From positions 1 to 13,960 of the forward strand of contig CALIQN010000064.1 in NCBI GenBank assembly GCA_938044045.1: a DNA stretch of 13,960 bases, in the 5' to 3' direction. The translations under genes were made by a program, and so were the position numbers. The notes beneath the pieces are model-generated. The model was not told the origin of the DNA. It was given only the letters and a program-made list of their open reading frames with translations, and did not search any database. The stretch's first letter is position 1, and each line of letters opens with the position of its first letter. Below are positions 6,810 to 13,767 of this stretch, piece by piece. Source of the stretch: an uncultured Peptococcaceae bacterium. Lineage in GTDB: Bacteria; Bacillota; Peptococcia; Peptococcales; Peptococcaceae.

Positions 6810-7247
6810 ATGATCGTTTTTGTCTTGATAGCCTTAGTTCTTGTACTGGATCAATTGACGAAGTGGCTTGTGCGTACACATTTTCTGCTTGGCGAAAGTT
6901 ATGATGTGATAGATGGTATTTTTTCTATTACTTATATTGAAAACAAAGGTGCTGCTTTTGGCCTAGGGGAAGGCAATGCCTTTGTTTTTATATTAGTGGC
7001 AGTATTAGTTAGTGTAATAATGATTTACTATTATAAAAAACAAGAAAAGAATTTTTGGCTCAGTCTTGGGGTAAGTTTAATTTTGAGTGGTGCTTGGGGT
7101 AATCTTATTGATAGAGTGATGAAAAGTTCAGTTACTGACATGTTTAACTTTCATATTTGGCCTGTTTTTAATATTGCTGATATTGCAGTTTGTTTGGGTT
7201 GTCTCTTTTTGATTATTTATGTATTTAAGGAGCCAAATCACAGATGA
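6810..7247 (+). CDS. lspA: Lipoprotein signal peptidase (signal peptidase II)
   Basis: Membrane aspartyl protease that cleaves the signal peptide of prolipoproteins after diacylglyceryl modification of the lipobox cysteine. It has 145 residues and four membrane helices, as usual. Conserved blocks in order: DQLTKWLVR (14-22), the ENKGAAFG loop (44-51; N45), SGAWGNLIDRV (93-103; catalytic D101) and FNIADIAVCLG (120-130; catalytic D124). The ATG follows a GGAGGGG site. Its stop codon shares four bases (ATGA) with the next start, so it is translationally coupled to the pseudouridine synthase; lspA-rluD pairing is common in bacteria. All catalytic residues are intact. The glutamate/asparagine positions in ENKGAAFG match the family, and nothing looks unusual. 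Confidence 0.97.
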   Translation: MIVFVLIALVLVLDQLTKWLVRTHFLLGESYDVIDGIFSITYIENKGAAFGLGEGNAFVFILVAVLVSVIMIYYYKKQEKNFWLSLGVSLILSGAWGNLIDRVMKSSVTDMFNFHIWPVFNIADIAVCLGCLFLIIYVFKEPNHR

Positions 7248-8197
7248 GCCAAATCAAAGAATTTAATGCCTCTTATGAGGATAGTGGAAAACGTTTGGAT
7301 CAATTCTTGGTAGAAAAACTGCAAAAAACAAGAGCAGATTGCCAAAGGTTGATTAAATCTAAAAAAGTAGCAGCATTAGGTCAAGTGATAACCAAACCAA
7401 GCTTTTTAGTCAAAGAGGGACAGTACTATGCTGTTTTATTGGAAGAAGAGCAGAAGATAAGCTTAAAGCTCCCCTTACCAGAGCATATACCTCTTGAGAT
7501 TCTTTACGAAGATGAAGACATTCTAGTGGTGAATAAATCACGAGATATGGTTGTTTATCCAACAATATCTCATCCAGAACACACTTTGGTAAATGCTCTT
7601 TTAGCACATTGTACGAGTTTATCTAATCTTTCCGGGGAGGATAGACCAGGCATTGTACATCGTTTAGATAAAAATACCTCCGGTTTAATGGTTGTGGCAA
7701 AAAATAATTTTTCTCATGAGAAATTAGTGAAGGGGTTTTCTGAGCATAGTTTTAGACGATTTTATGAAGGTATTGTATATGGGGTACCAAAAGAGAAAAA
7801 AGCAAGAGTCGTCTTAGCACTTGCAAGAGACAAGAATTACCGTACACGTATGGCTGTAGATGAAAATGGTAAAGAAGCCATCACCAATTATGAAGTCATA
7901 TCAGAAAATGGAAAATACAGTTTGGTGAAATTCTCTTTAGAGACAGGTCGTACTCATCAGATAAGGGTACATATGGCATATTTAGGCAATAGTCTTTATG
8001 GAGATGAGCTTTACGGAAGAGGTGGCAAGAAGAGCTTTATCCTAGGTCAAGCACTCCATGCCTATAAACTTGTAATACAACATCCAAGAAGTCAAGAATG
8101 GATGACTTTTGAGACAACGACACCTGAGTATTTTTTGTCACTTTGTGGACAATTACAACTAGATTATCAAAAAGGAGATGAGAGCTTTGTTAAGTGA
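7244..8197 (+). CDS. RluA/RluD-family pseudouridine synthase
   Basis: A 317-residue RNA-modifying enzyme that isomerises uridine to pseudouridine, by family most likely in 23S rRNA. An S4 RNA-binding domain occupies residues ~15-70 (KRLDQFLVEKLQKTRADCQRLIKSKKV). The catalytic domain follows from ~85. The catalytic signature RPGIVHRLDKNTSGLMVVAK includes the essential aspartate D142, and the later motifs SLETGRTHQIRVHMAYLG and LYGRGGKKSFILGQALHAYKL are present. The block normally reading NKP-G--VHP is VVNKSRDMVVYPT here, with tyrosine for the usual histidine; this is a modest deviation. It overlaps lspA by 4 bp and the next gene by about 11 bp. RluD-like is the closest type, but the exact target site cannot be read from sequence. 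Confidence 0.94.
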   Translation: MSQIKEFNASYEDSGKRLDQFLVEKLQKTRADCQRLIKSKKVAALGQVITKPSFLVKEGQYYAVLLEEEQKISLKLPLPEHIPLEILYEDEDILVVNKSRDMVVYPTISHPEHTLVNALLAHCTSLSNLSGEDRPGIVHRLDKNTSGLMVVAKNNFSHEKLVKGFSEHSFRRFYEGIVYGVPKEKKARVVLALARDKNYRTRMAVDENGKEAITNYEVISENGKYSLVKFSLETGRTHQIRVHMAYLGNSLYGDELYGRGGKKSFILGQALHAYKLVIQHPRSQEWMTFETTTPEYFLSLCGQLQLDYQKGDESFVK

Positions 8198-9101
8198 TAG
8201 TCTAAAAGTATTTATTACAGTAGCAAATACGAAAAACTTTTCTAAAGCTGCTAAAGTGTTGAATTTGACTCAACCGGCAATTAGTTTTCAAATTCAGACT
8301 TTAGAGCAGTACTATCAGACGATGCTTTTTGATAGAGTCAATCGTCATGTAAAATTGACAGAGTCAGGTGAACTTTTGCTTGAATATGCCTTATCAATGA
8401 ATGATTTACAGGCAGAGTTAGAAAGAAAGATGCAACAATTGACAGGCCAAGTGAAGGGTAATTTAACCATAGGTGCTAGCCGAACCGTTGGTGAATATAT
8501 CATGCCCCATATCGTTAGTGCGTTTAAAAAAGAATATCCCGATGTTGATATTGCCTTAGAAATTTATAACACTAGGCAAGTAGAAAATAATATCATGAAT
8601 AATACAATTGATGTCGGTTTAGTAGAATCAGATATTAGTAATAAAAAATTATTTTATCAAGATTTTTTAGATGATGAATTGGTATTAATCGTTTCTAGCA
8701 ACCACAGATGGGCAAGTGAGGAGACAATTTCGCTTTTAGAGTTAAAAGATGAACCTTTCATTATTCGTGAGGCGGGATCAGGTAGTCGCTTGGTTTTTGA
8801 ACAGGCACTTTTGGATTCTGACTTTGATATAGAAAATCTTAATATTATCATGGAAATAGGCAACATCACCGCAATTAAGACAATAGTTGCTAGTGGATTA
8901 GGCGTTTCTGTGGTTTCTAAATGGGCTGCTGAAGATATGGTGAATTCAGGTGAGATATGTATTTTACGGATTAAGGAGTTTACCATTCATCGTAAGTTGA
9001 GCATTATTTTAAATAATGACTTTTTTGAATCTGAGGCTTGTAGTAAATTTGTTCGCTTCTTAGGAGAAATGCGACCTGAAGATATTATTAAGGAAGGTTA
9101 G
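8187..9101 (+). CDS. LysR-type transcriptional regulator, first of a tandem pair
   Basis: A 304-residue LysR regulator. The winged helix-turn-helix is at about 1-60 (LKVFITVANTKNFSKAAKVLNLTQPAISFQIQTLEQYYQTMLFDRVNR), a linker helix follows, and the periplasmic-binding-like effector domain spans ~90-295 (GNLTIGASRTVGEYIMP, DVGLVESDIS, FIIREAGSGSR, GLGVSVVSKWAAED). It resembles the CysL/CbbR-like branch. I chose TTG at 8187: AAAGGAG (8171-8177) is 9 nt upstream, and this start gives MLSDSLKVF, matching MLNDSIRVF at the start of the paralogue that follows. An ATG at 8178 would touch the binding site with no spacer. It overlaps the end of the pseudouridine synthase gene by 11 bp. No divergent target is adjacent; the effector and regulon are unknown. 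Confidence 0.9.
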   Translation: MLSDSLKVFITVANTKNFSKAAKVLNLTQPAISFQIQTLEQYYQTMLFDRVNRHVKLTESGELLLEYALSMNDLQAELERKMQQLTGQVKGNLTIGASRTVGEYIMPHIVSAFKKEYPDVDIALEIYNTRQVENNIMNNTIDVGLVESDISNKKLFYQDFLDDELVLIVSSNHRWASEETISLLELKDEPFIIREAGSGSRLVFEQALLDSDFDIENLNIIMEIGNITAIKTIVASGLGVSVVSKWAAEDMVNSGEICILRIKEFTIHRKLSIILNNDFFESEACSKFVRFLGEMRPEDIIKEG

Positions 9102-9115
9102 CGAGGTGAGATAAT

Positions 9116-10009
9116 ATGCTTAATGACAGTATTAGAGTTTTTTTGATGGTAGTAGAAAAAAAGAGCTTTTCTAAGGCAGCTAAGGCACTTTTTTTGACAC
9201 AACCAGCAGTAAGTTTTCAGATTCAAATGCTAGAAGATCATTATGGGACGAAGCTTTTTGATAGAATTAGTCGCAATATTATTCTCACGGAAGCTGGGGA
9301 ACTGCTTTGTAAGTATGCCAATGAAATGAATGATATGCAAGGCAGCCTAGAGCGTGATATGCAAGAATTGAATACTACAACAGTAGGACGATTACGTATA
9401 GGTGCTAGTGCAACGATAGGTGAATATATAGCACCTTCTGTTTTAGCAGACTTTAAAAAACACTATCCAAAGGTTTCTTTAAGCCTTGAAGTGGCGAATT
9501 CTGATGAAATTGAAATTGCTATCCATGATACGACGCTAGATATTGGTCTAGTAGAAGGGCCACCAATTGGCAAGGAGTTAGAGTCTATCCCTTTTTTAGA
9601 TGATGAGCTTGTGGTAATTACTAGCCCAAATCATCCATGGAGTGAATTAGATACGATATCAGTTTTTGAACTTGATAGGTATCCTTTTATCTCAAGAGAA
9701 AAAGGGTCTGGTACTTTAGCAGAAATTCATAGTTATATGAAAAAAGCGGGTTTTTCACCAAATAATCTCAATATTATGATGAAACTTGGCAGTACAAAGG
9801 CGATTAAAACAGCTGTACAGAACGGTGTAGGTTTTACCATTATTTCTCGTTGGGCAGTGAAGAAAGAGTTAAAAAATGGCACCCTTGCGATGATTAAACT
9901 CAAAGAAGATAAGTTTAAACGCCAATTTAGGATTGTTTATCATAAGAAGAAATTTAAAACTCAAGCCAATGAGGAATTTATTAGATTTTTGAAAGCGGAG
10001 CAATTTTAG
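9116..10009 (+). CDS. LysR-type transcriptional regulator, second of a tandem pair
   Basis: A 297-residue LysR regulator closely related to the gene just before it. The helix-turn-helix segment is almost superimposable (IRVFLMVVEKKSFSKAAKALFLTQPAVSFQIQMLEDHYGTKLFDRISR), and the effector domain keeps the same blocks (GRLRIGASATIGEYIAPSVLADF, LDIGLVEGPP, FISREKGSGTLAEIH, GVGFTIISRWAVKK). By eye the two are roughly 45% identical, with most change in the ligand domain, as expected after duplication and divergence. It starts at an ATG with GAGGTGA upstream, 14 bp after its partner's stop. An intrinsic terminator follows, making this the last gene of the operon. Threonine/serine exporter genes come next and are a possible target, but no operator is evident. 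Effector unknown. Confidence 0.92.
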   Translation: MLNDSIRVFLMVVEKKSFSKAAKALFLTQPAVSFQIQMLEDHYGTKLFDRISRNIILTEAGELLCKYANEMNDMQGSLERDMQELNTTTVGRLRIGASATIGEYIAPSVLADFKKHYPKVSLSLEVANSDEIEIAIHDTTLDIGLVEGPPIGKELESIPFLDDELVVITSPNHPWSELDTISVFELDRYPFISREKGSGTLAEIHSYMKKAGFSPNNLNIMMKLGSTKAIKTAVQNGVGFTIISRWAVKKELKNGTLAMIKLKEDKFKRQFRIVYHKKKFKTQANEEFIRFLKAEQF

Positions 10010-10015
10010 AAAGAG

Positions 10016-10043
10016 AGCATTGTCCTTTTGGATAATGCTTTTT
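10016..10043 (+). terminator. Intrinsic terminator after the second LysR gene
   Basis: AGCATTGTCC (10016-10025) pairs with GGATAATGCT (10030-10039) across a TTTT loop, with one G-U wobble, followed by a T tract to 10043. It separates the eight-gene operon from the ThrE genes. I saw no strong promoter in the 25 bp left before the next start. Confidence 0.85.
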
Positions 10044-10068
10044 CTATGTTTTAATAAGGAGAGTTTAT

Positions 10069-10854
10069 GTGGAGAAAAGTAAGACGATTAATTATCATAG
10101 GCTTTTAAAGCAAGTGATAAAAATAGGAGGGTTACTGATAGAGTGTGGGGCAGAAATTTATCGTGTAGAAGAATCCATCAAGCGCATGTTAAATGCTTAT
10201 CCTGTAGAGTCTGTGGATGTTTTTGCTATTCCTTCAATGATTATGGTCACTCTGGAAACCCCCTCACAAGTTTCAATCACTAAAAACAAACGCACTTTTT
10301 GCAAACAAGCTGATTTTAATAAATTGGCAAGATTAAATAACTTGGTAAGGGAGATTAGTATCAAAGCACCTTCGCTTGATGTTGTAGAATATTCTATCAA
10401 TGCAATTGAACAAGAAATGCCTTATCCGAGGTGGATAGTTATTTTGGCAACAGCTTGTTTATCTGCAATATTTTGTCTTTTGGTTCAAGGTGGTTTTGAT
10501 AGTGCTTTATGTGCAGGGGCAATCGTTGTGCTCTCACAGCTTGTTTCTCAAGAAATGGAAAAATTTCATGCCAATACATTTTTTATTACTATTGTGGCGA
10601 GCTTTATCCATACAACCTTAGCAGGGGGAATTGCAAATTTTTTTCCTTCTACTGAGATTGATGCGATGATTATTGGTACCTTGGTTACTCTTTTACCAGG
10701 CCTAACATTTACAACGGCAATTCGAGATATGATAACACGTGATTTGTTGGCTGGAATTTTGGGCTTAATTGAGACCCTTTTAGTTGCTACTTCGATTGCT
10801 ATAGGAAATTCCTTGGCTTATTTGGCGATTTCAAGGTTGTGGGAGGTATTTTAG
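10069..10854 (+). CDS. Threonine/serine exporter family protein, large N-terminal half (ThrE/DUF1212)
   Basis: A 261-residue membrane protein matching the ThrE N-terminal domain (DUF1212). A soluble region comes first (about 1-120) with the family signature IECGAEIYRVEESIKRML and VDVFAIPSMIMVTLE. About five membrane helices follow from residue ~122, with the conserved stretch MIIGTLVTLLPGLTFTTAIRDMITRDLLAG. In many Bacillota the exporter is split into this large half and a small half, which follows directly here. Substrate assignment (export of threonine and serine, as in Corynebacterium ThrE) is by family only. The start is GTG at 10069 with AAGGAG 7 nt upstream. An ATG two bases earlier opens a different 13-codon frame. 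It is the first gene after the terminator at 10016-10043. Confidence 0.92.
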   Translation: MEKSKTINYHRLLKQVIKIGGLLIECGAEIYRVEESIKRMLNAYPVESVDVFAIPSMIMVTLETPSQVSITKNKRTFCKQADFNKLARLNNLVREISIKAPSLDVVEYSINAIEQEMPYPRWIVILATACLSAIFCLLVQGGFDSALCAGAIVVLSQLVSQEMEKFHANTFFITIVASFIHTTLAGGIANFFPSTEIDAMIIGTLVTLLPGLTFTTAIRDMITRDLLAGILGLIETLLVATSIAIGNSLAYLAISRLWEVF

Positions 10855-11289
10855 GTGACTTATATTCTTTCCTATATCGTTTGTATATTCTACGGTATTT
10901 TATATAATCTAAGAGGCTATGTTCTTTTTGCATCTGCTTTAGGTGGTGTGGTAGCACGACTTATGCTCAATAGTTTAGATGGTTATGGTTATATGATTAG
11001 CTTTTTTTCTGCATCCTTAGCTGTGGCGATTTATGGTGAGATGATGGCACGGATTAGTAAAGTACCAGTAATGATTTATACAATTATTGGTATTTTGCCA
11101 ATTATCCCTGGTCGTGGCATTTATAAGGCAATGGCGACCCTTTATCAAGGTGATATTAATAGTTTTACAACTTATGGTTTGGAAACCCTTGAAATGGTTG
11201 GTGCCATGGTTATGGGCTTGATGTTAACATCCTCTATTGTACGAATGTTTAAAATTAGAAAGTTGTTAAAAATGTTCTATTTGGAATAA
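10855..11289 (+). CDS. Threonine/serine exporter family protein, small half (ThrE_2/DUF3815)
   Basis: A 144-residue, strongly hydrophobic protein with four or five membrane helices. It matches the small C-terminal module of ThrE-type exporters. The characteristic proline/glycine motif ILPIIPGRGIYKAMATLYQGD (about 79-99) is present, preceded by SLAVAIYGEMMARISKVPVMIYTIIG. The C-terminus is basic (MFKIRKLLKMFYLE), so probably cytoplasmic. It starts with GTG immediately after the TAG stop of the large half, with GGGAGG about 10 nt upstream, so the two are coupled and should assemble into one transporter. The lack of any soluble domain fits a half-transporter. The substrate is inferred from family only. 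Confidence 0.92.
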   Translation: MTYILSYIVCIFYGILYNLRGYVLFASALGGVVARLMLNSLDGYGYMISFFSASLAVAIYGEMMARISKVPVMIYTIIGILPIIPGRGIYKAMATLYQGDINSFTTYGLETLEMVGAMVMGLMLTSSIVRMFKIRKLLKMFYLE

Positions 11290-11301
11290 AAGGAGAAAAC
11301 G

Positions 11302-11727
11302 ATGAGGCAGGGAGAGTTTTTACACAAAATCTGTGAAAGCATAGCAGATGAGCTATATTCTGCAGAATGCTTTCGTGAACTTGCTAGCTATTTTACCAAT
11401 GAAGGAAGAGAGCTGCTTTTAAACTATGCTCAAGAAGAAGTGGAGCATGCAGAAAAACTAAAAGGTATCTATCAAACACTAAGTATGAAGGCGCCTAGTT
11501 ATGTTCTCCGAGAGGTCAAACCGATTGATAATATTCTTATTTTTTTAATAGAATATTTGAGTGAAGAAGAATCTTCGATATTTTTGTATGAAACCTTATA
11601 TCAGTTTACAGATAACGAGCAGTATAAGATGATATTTCAAGCAATTAAAGAACAAGAAGAAATTCATTTTGCTAAGATAAATGAGCTTATCTTGCATTAT
11701 AAACAAGAAAATAAAAGGAGTGTATAG
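11302..11727 (+). CDS. Ferritin-like (rubrerythrin-type) diiron protein
   Basis: 141 residues, all alpha-helical, with the pattern of a four-helix ferritin-like domain. Likely metal ligands are E17 (ADELYSAE), E46 and H49 (EEVEHAEKL), one of E88-E90 (SEEESSIFLYE), and E119 and H122 (EQEEIHFAKIN). The two ExxH motifs at helix ends are what a rubrerythrin-type di-iron or di-manganese site needs. It lacks the rubredoxin-like cysteine domain of full rubrerythrins. Likely roles are peroxide/oxygen reduction or iron handling, with an electron donor from elsewhere; the ferredoxin-like protein two genes on is a candidate. AAAGGAG precedes the ATG, and its stop overlaps the possible GTG start of the kinase. 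Family good, reaction unknown. Confidence 0.85.
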   Translation: MRQGEFLHKICESIADELYSAECFRELASYFTNEGRELLLNYAQEEVEHAEKLKGIYQTLSMKAPSYVLREVKPIDNILIFLIEYLSEEESSIFLYETLYQFTDNEQYKMIFQAIKEQEEIHFAKINELILHYKQENKRSV

Positions 11728-11729
11728 TG

Positions 11730-12443
11730 ATGGAAACAGAAGAAAAATATTCTCCCTCTTATTTTGTTGCTCAAATTGGTCATGAATTACGAACGCCACT
11801 CAATGCGATTAAGGGATTTGGTGGTATTTTAGCAGAGGAGTATTTTGGTGAGCTCAATAGTGAACAGAAAAAATATCTCTCGCGTATTTTAACAAGTGCT
11901 GATGATTTATTAAAAATTGTAAATCAAATATTGGATTGGGCAAAATTAGAGTCCAATGAAATTAAACTATCTTATGAGTGGCTTAATCTCTCTCATATTA
12001 CTACAGAAATGAAGGATTTATTTGAAATTTCATTAAAACAAAAAAACTTATCCTTGGAAGTGGATGTAGATTCGTCTCACCAAATTTATGGTGATATGGG
12101 AAGGTTGCGTCAAGTTTTGATTAATCTTGTCAATAATGCCATCAAATTTACCCCAGAAGGTGGCAAGATAAGTTTATCGGTGATAGATAAGTCCTCTCAC
12201 ATCATCCTCTTGGTAAAAGACACTGGGGTTGGTATGGATGAAGAAACTAAGAAGATTTTATTTGATCCTTTTAAGAAAAAGGATCAGGGCAAATTCAATA
12301 CAGAAGGTACAGGGCTAGGGCTATGGATAGTTCAAAGCATCATGAAACTCCATTATGGGTATGTAGAGGTTGAAAGCCAAGTTGGTGAGGGCTCAACATT
12401 TTATCTTTATTTTCCCAAGGATGTGTGTGAAGATGATGGTTAA
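11730..12443 (+). CDS. Soluble sensor-less histidine kinase
   Basis: A 237-residue kinase core with no membrane helix and no recognisable sensor domain. Only about 17 residues precede the dimerisation/phosphoacceptor motif IGHELRTPLNAIKGFG (phospho-histidine H18). The N box is LVNNAIKFTPEGG, the G1 box KDTGVGM, the F region FDPFKKKDQG and the G2 box EGTGLGLWIVQSIM. All catalytic elements are intact, so it should autophosphorylate. Input must come from a partner or from the dimerisation domain. AAAGGAG (11714-11720) is 9 nt before the chosen ATG; a GTG at 11727 would add one residue and share a base with the ferritin stop. The next frame overlaps its end. A response regulator starts 1.3 kb downstream. 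The kinase call is sure, the signal unknown. Confidence 0.94.
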   Translation: METEEKYSPSYFVAQIGHELRTPLNAIKGFGGILAEEYFGELNSEQKKYLSRILTSADDLLKIVNQILDWAKLESNEIKLSYEWLNLSHITTEMKDLFEISLKQKNLSLEVDVDSSHQIYGDMGRLRQVLINLVNNAIKFTPEGGKISLSVIDKSSHIILLVKDTGVGMDEETKKILFDPFKKKDQGKFNTEGTGLGLWIVQSIMKLHYGYVEVESQVGEGSTFYLYFPKDVCEDDG

Positions 12444-13503
12444 TCCTTTAGCTTTAAAGCGAGTATTGGATTATTTTGAAACATTAAAAATTGATAGTCA
12501 TCGTTGTGTAAAAAATAAAAGTTCTTTAGCGAGTTGTAATTTATGCTATAATGTTTGTCCGACTAAAGGCTTGAACTATGTTGATGGAAAATGGGAAGTT
12601 TCAGAGTGTACATTGTGTGGACGTTGTATTAACTTGTGCCCCATGGAAGTCTTTAGTCTCGATGAAGATAAATTACTGGCCAATGCTAAAGATAAAGAAG
12701 TGCTTTGTTTAGGGTGTCATCAAGACAAAAATACGCTCTTGCCAATAAAAATCAATTGTTTCAAGCAATTAACCCCAGAGCTAGTTTTATTGTTACTTTC
12801 TAAAACGAAAAAAATTGTTCTCTTGGTGGATGAAGAGGTGTGTGGACAGTGTCAAAATGATTGGTCGAAGGAAGTGCTAGTTCTTTTACTTCAACGCTTT
12901 CATTTAATAACAGAAGGGCGTCTTGTTTTTGAAACGCGAAGAGAATCTATTAACTCTTTCATAGCAGAGTATGATGCTTCACGTCGAGATTATTTAAAGA
13001 AGACGTATAGAAATTTTTTGAATCAAGGTAGTAAGGTTGTTGAGGGAGAACTGAAAAATAAAAATCTTGCCATCAAAGAAGAGGAAAAGTTATTAAAACG
13101 AATACACCTTTTTAAGGCATATAAAGACAATTATATAAAAGAAGCGAGCTTACCTTATCCTTTACTTGAGGTGAGGCATTGTCATTTTTGTGGTGCTTGT
13201 ACGACACTTTGCCCAACTCAAGCTTTAAAAATTGTTGAAACGATGAAAGATGATATTGTAAACAAACACCTTTTGTTTCATCCAACCCTTTGTACGCAGT
13301 GCAAATTGTGTGAAGATATTTGTATGAGTAAAGGAATTTTTTGGGGAGATTTTATCAGGCAAGAGTTATTCTTTCTAGGCAAGTGGTTAGAAGTGGCTAG
13401 GGGAGAAAAAAAGATTTGTCAAGGCTGTAAACAGGATTTTTTTGATTATGAAGATGAGACAATGTGTTATTTTTGTCGTAAGCGTGATAACTACAAATCA
13501 TGA
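12433..13503 (+). CDS. Polyferredoxin-like protein with four Fe-S motifs and extra CxxC pairs
   Basis: A 356-residue protein with 25 cysteines and no membrane segment. N-terminal pair: C25, C35, C38, C42 (CNLCYNVCP lacks the usual first cysteine, which C25 could supply), then a complete CTLCGRCINLCP (C59, C62, C65, C69). A middle region has C92LGC95, C109 and C137GQC140 around hydrophobic strands, recalling domains that follow ferredoxin motifs in some electron-transfer subunits. A helical, charged linker (about 165-235) leads to a second pair: CHFCGACTTLCP (C250-C260) and CTQCKLCEDICM (C287-C297). The end carries C329QGC332 and C345YFC348, like a zinc ribbon. It likely carries electrons. The start at 12433 is chosen, overlapping the kinase by 11 bp; ATG at 12421 or 12436 is also possible. 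Its partner is unknown. Confidence 0.88.
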   Translation: MMVNPLALKRVLDYFETLKIDSHRCVKNKSSLASCNLCYNVCPTKGLNYVDGKWEVSECTLCGRCINLCPMEVFSLDEDKLLANAKDKEVLCLGCHQDKNTLLPIKINCFKQLTPELVLLLLSKTKKIVLLVDEEVCGQCQNDWSKEVLVLLLQRFHLITEGRLVFETRRESINSFIAEYDASRRDYLKKTYRNFLNQGSKVVEGELKNKNLAIKEEEKLLKRIHLFKAYKDNYIKEASLPYPLLEVRHCHFCGACTTLCPTQALKIVETMKDDIVNKHLLFHPTLCTQCKLCEDICMSKGIFWGDFIRQELFFLGKWLEVARGEKKICQGCKQDFFDYEDETMCYFCRKRDNYKS

Positions 13504-13534
13504 AAACTATCGTAAAGTAAAAATAAGAGTAGTC

Positions 13535-13584
13535 AAACAACAATAAAGGCGACCAGTGGTAACTGGCCGCCTTTATTGTTGTTT
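13535..13584. terminator. Long hairpin closing the ThrE-to-polyferredoxin run
   Basis: A 17-nt arm (13535-13551) is perfectly complementary to 13568-13584. One A/C mismatch follows, then a 4-bp CCAG/CTGG top and a 6-nt loop. The arm base is A-rich on one side and U-rich on the other, so it can end transcription from either side, although no unpaired T run follows on the plus strand. The stem is longer than a usual terminator. Confidence 0.75.
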
Positions 13585-13650
13585 GGGATGAGATAGAGAG
13601 ACCTCGGCAGAAAAATTGCTCACGAAATAGCTTGTCAAAAACGATAAAAT

Positions 13651-13691
13651 ATAAAAATGCTTGTTTAGTAAAAGTAGACAAGTATTTTTAT
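13651..13691. repeat. Imperfect inverted repeat upstream of the response regulator
   Basis: Arms 13651-13664 (ATAAAAATGCTTGT) and 13678-13691 (ACAAGTATTTTTAT) pair over 14 positions with one G-U, separated by 13 nt. It lies just upstream of the response-regulator promoter. It could be a weak terminator or an operator; AT-richness makes chance pairing more likely. The remaining sequence between 13585 and 13702 shows no gene. Confidence 0.45.
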
Positions 13692-13702
13692 CAAAAAGTC
13701 TA

Positions 13703-13731
13703 TTAGAATAATGACAGGTCTTTGTTATAAT
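13703..13731 (+). promoter_or_regulatory. Promoter of the response regulator gene
   Basis: A consensus -10 TATAAT (13726-13731) is preceded by TGT, giving an extended -10. The -35 (TTAGAA, 13703-13708, 17-bp spacing) is poor, as is usual for extended -10 promoters. It places the regulator in a transcript separate from the kinase. Confidence 0.75.
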
Positions 13732-13767
13732 AAGGCTATTATTTTCAATATACTTTAAGGAGGCGCT

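Noticed and set aside
10020..10050. Possible promoter for the ThrE genes starting from TTGTCC
   Set aside because: The -35-like hexamer lies inside the terminator stem and no good -10 occurs at 16-18 bp; read-through or a promoter inside the LysR gene is as likely.
12370..12432. Upstream extension of the polyferredoxin into the kinase gene
   Set aside because: The extra residues are an out-of-frame reading of the kinase end and show no ferredoxin features. ATG codons at 12421-12436 give a normal short overlap.
13397..13681. Minus-strand 94-codon frame over the end of the polyferredoxin and the intergenic region
   Set aside because: It overlaps the C-terminal CxxC coding part, runs through the terminator hairpin, and has no recognisable domain.
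13535..13691. CRISPR or insertion-sequence remnant in the last intergenic region
   Set aside because: Only two unrelated hairpins are present, with no direct repeats, regular spacers, target duplications or transposase fragments.
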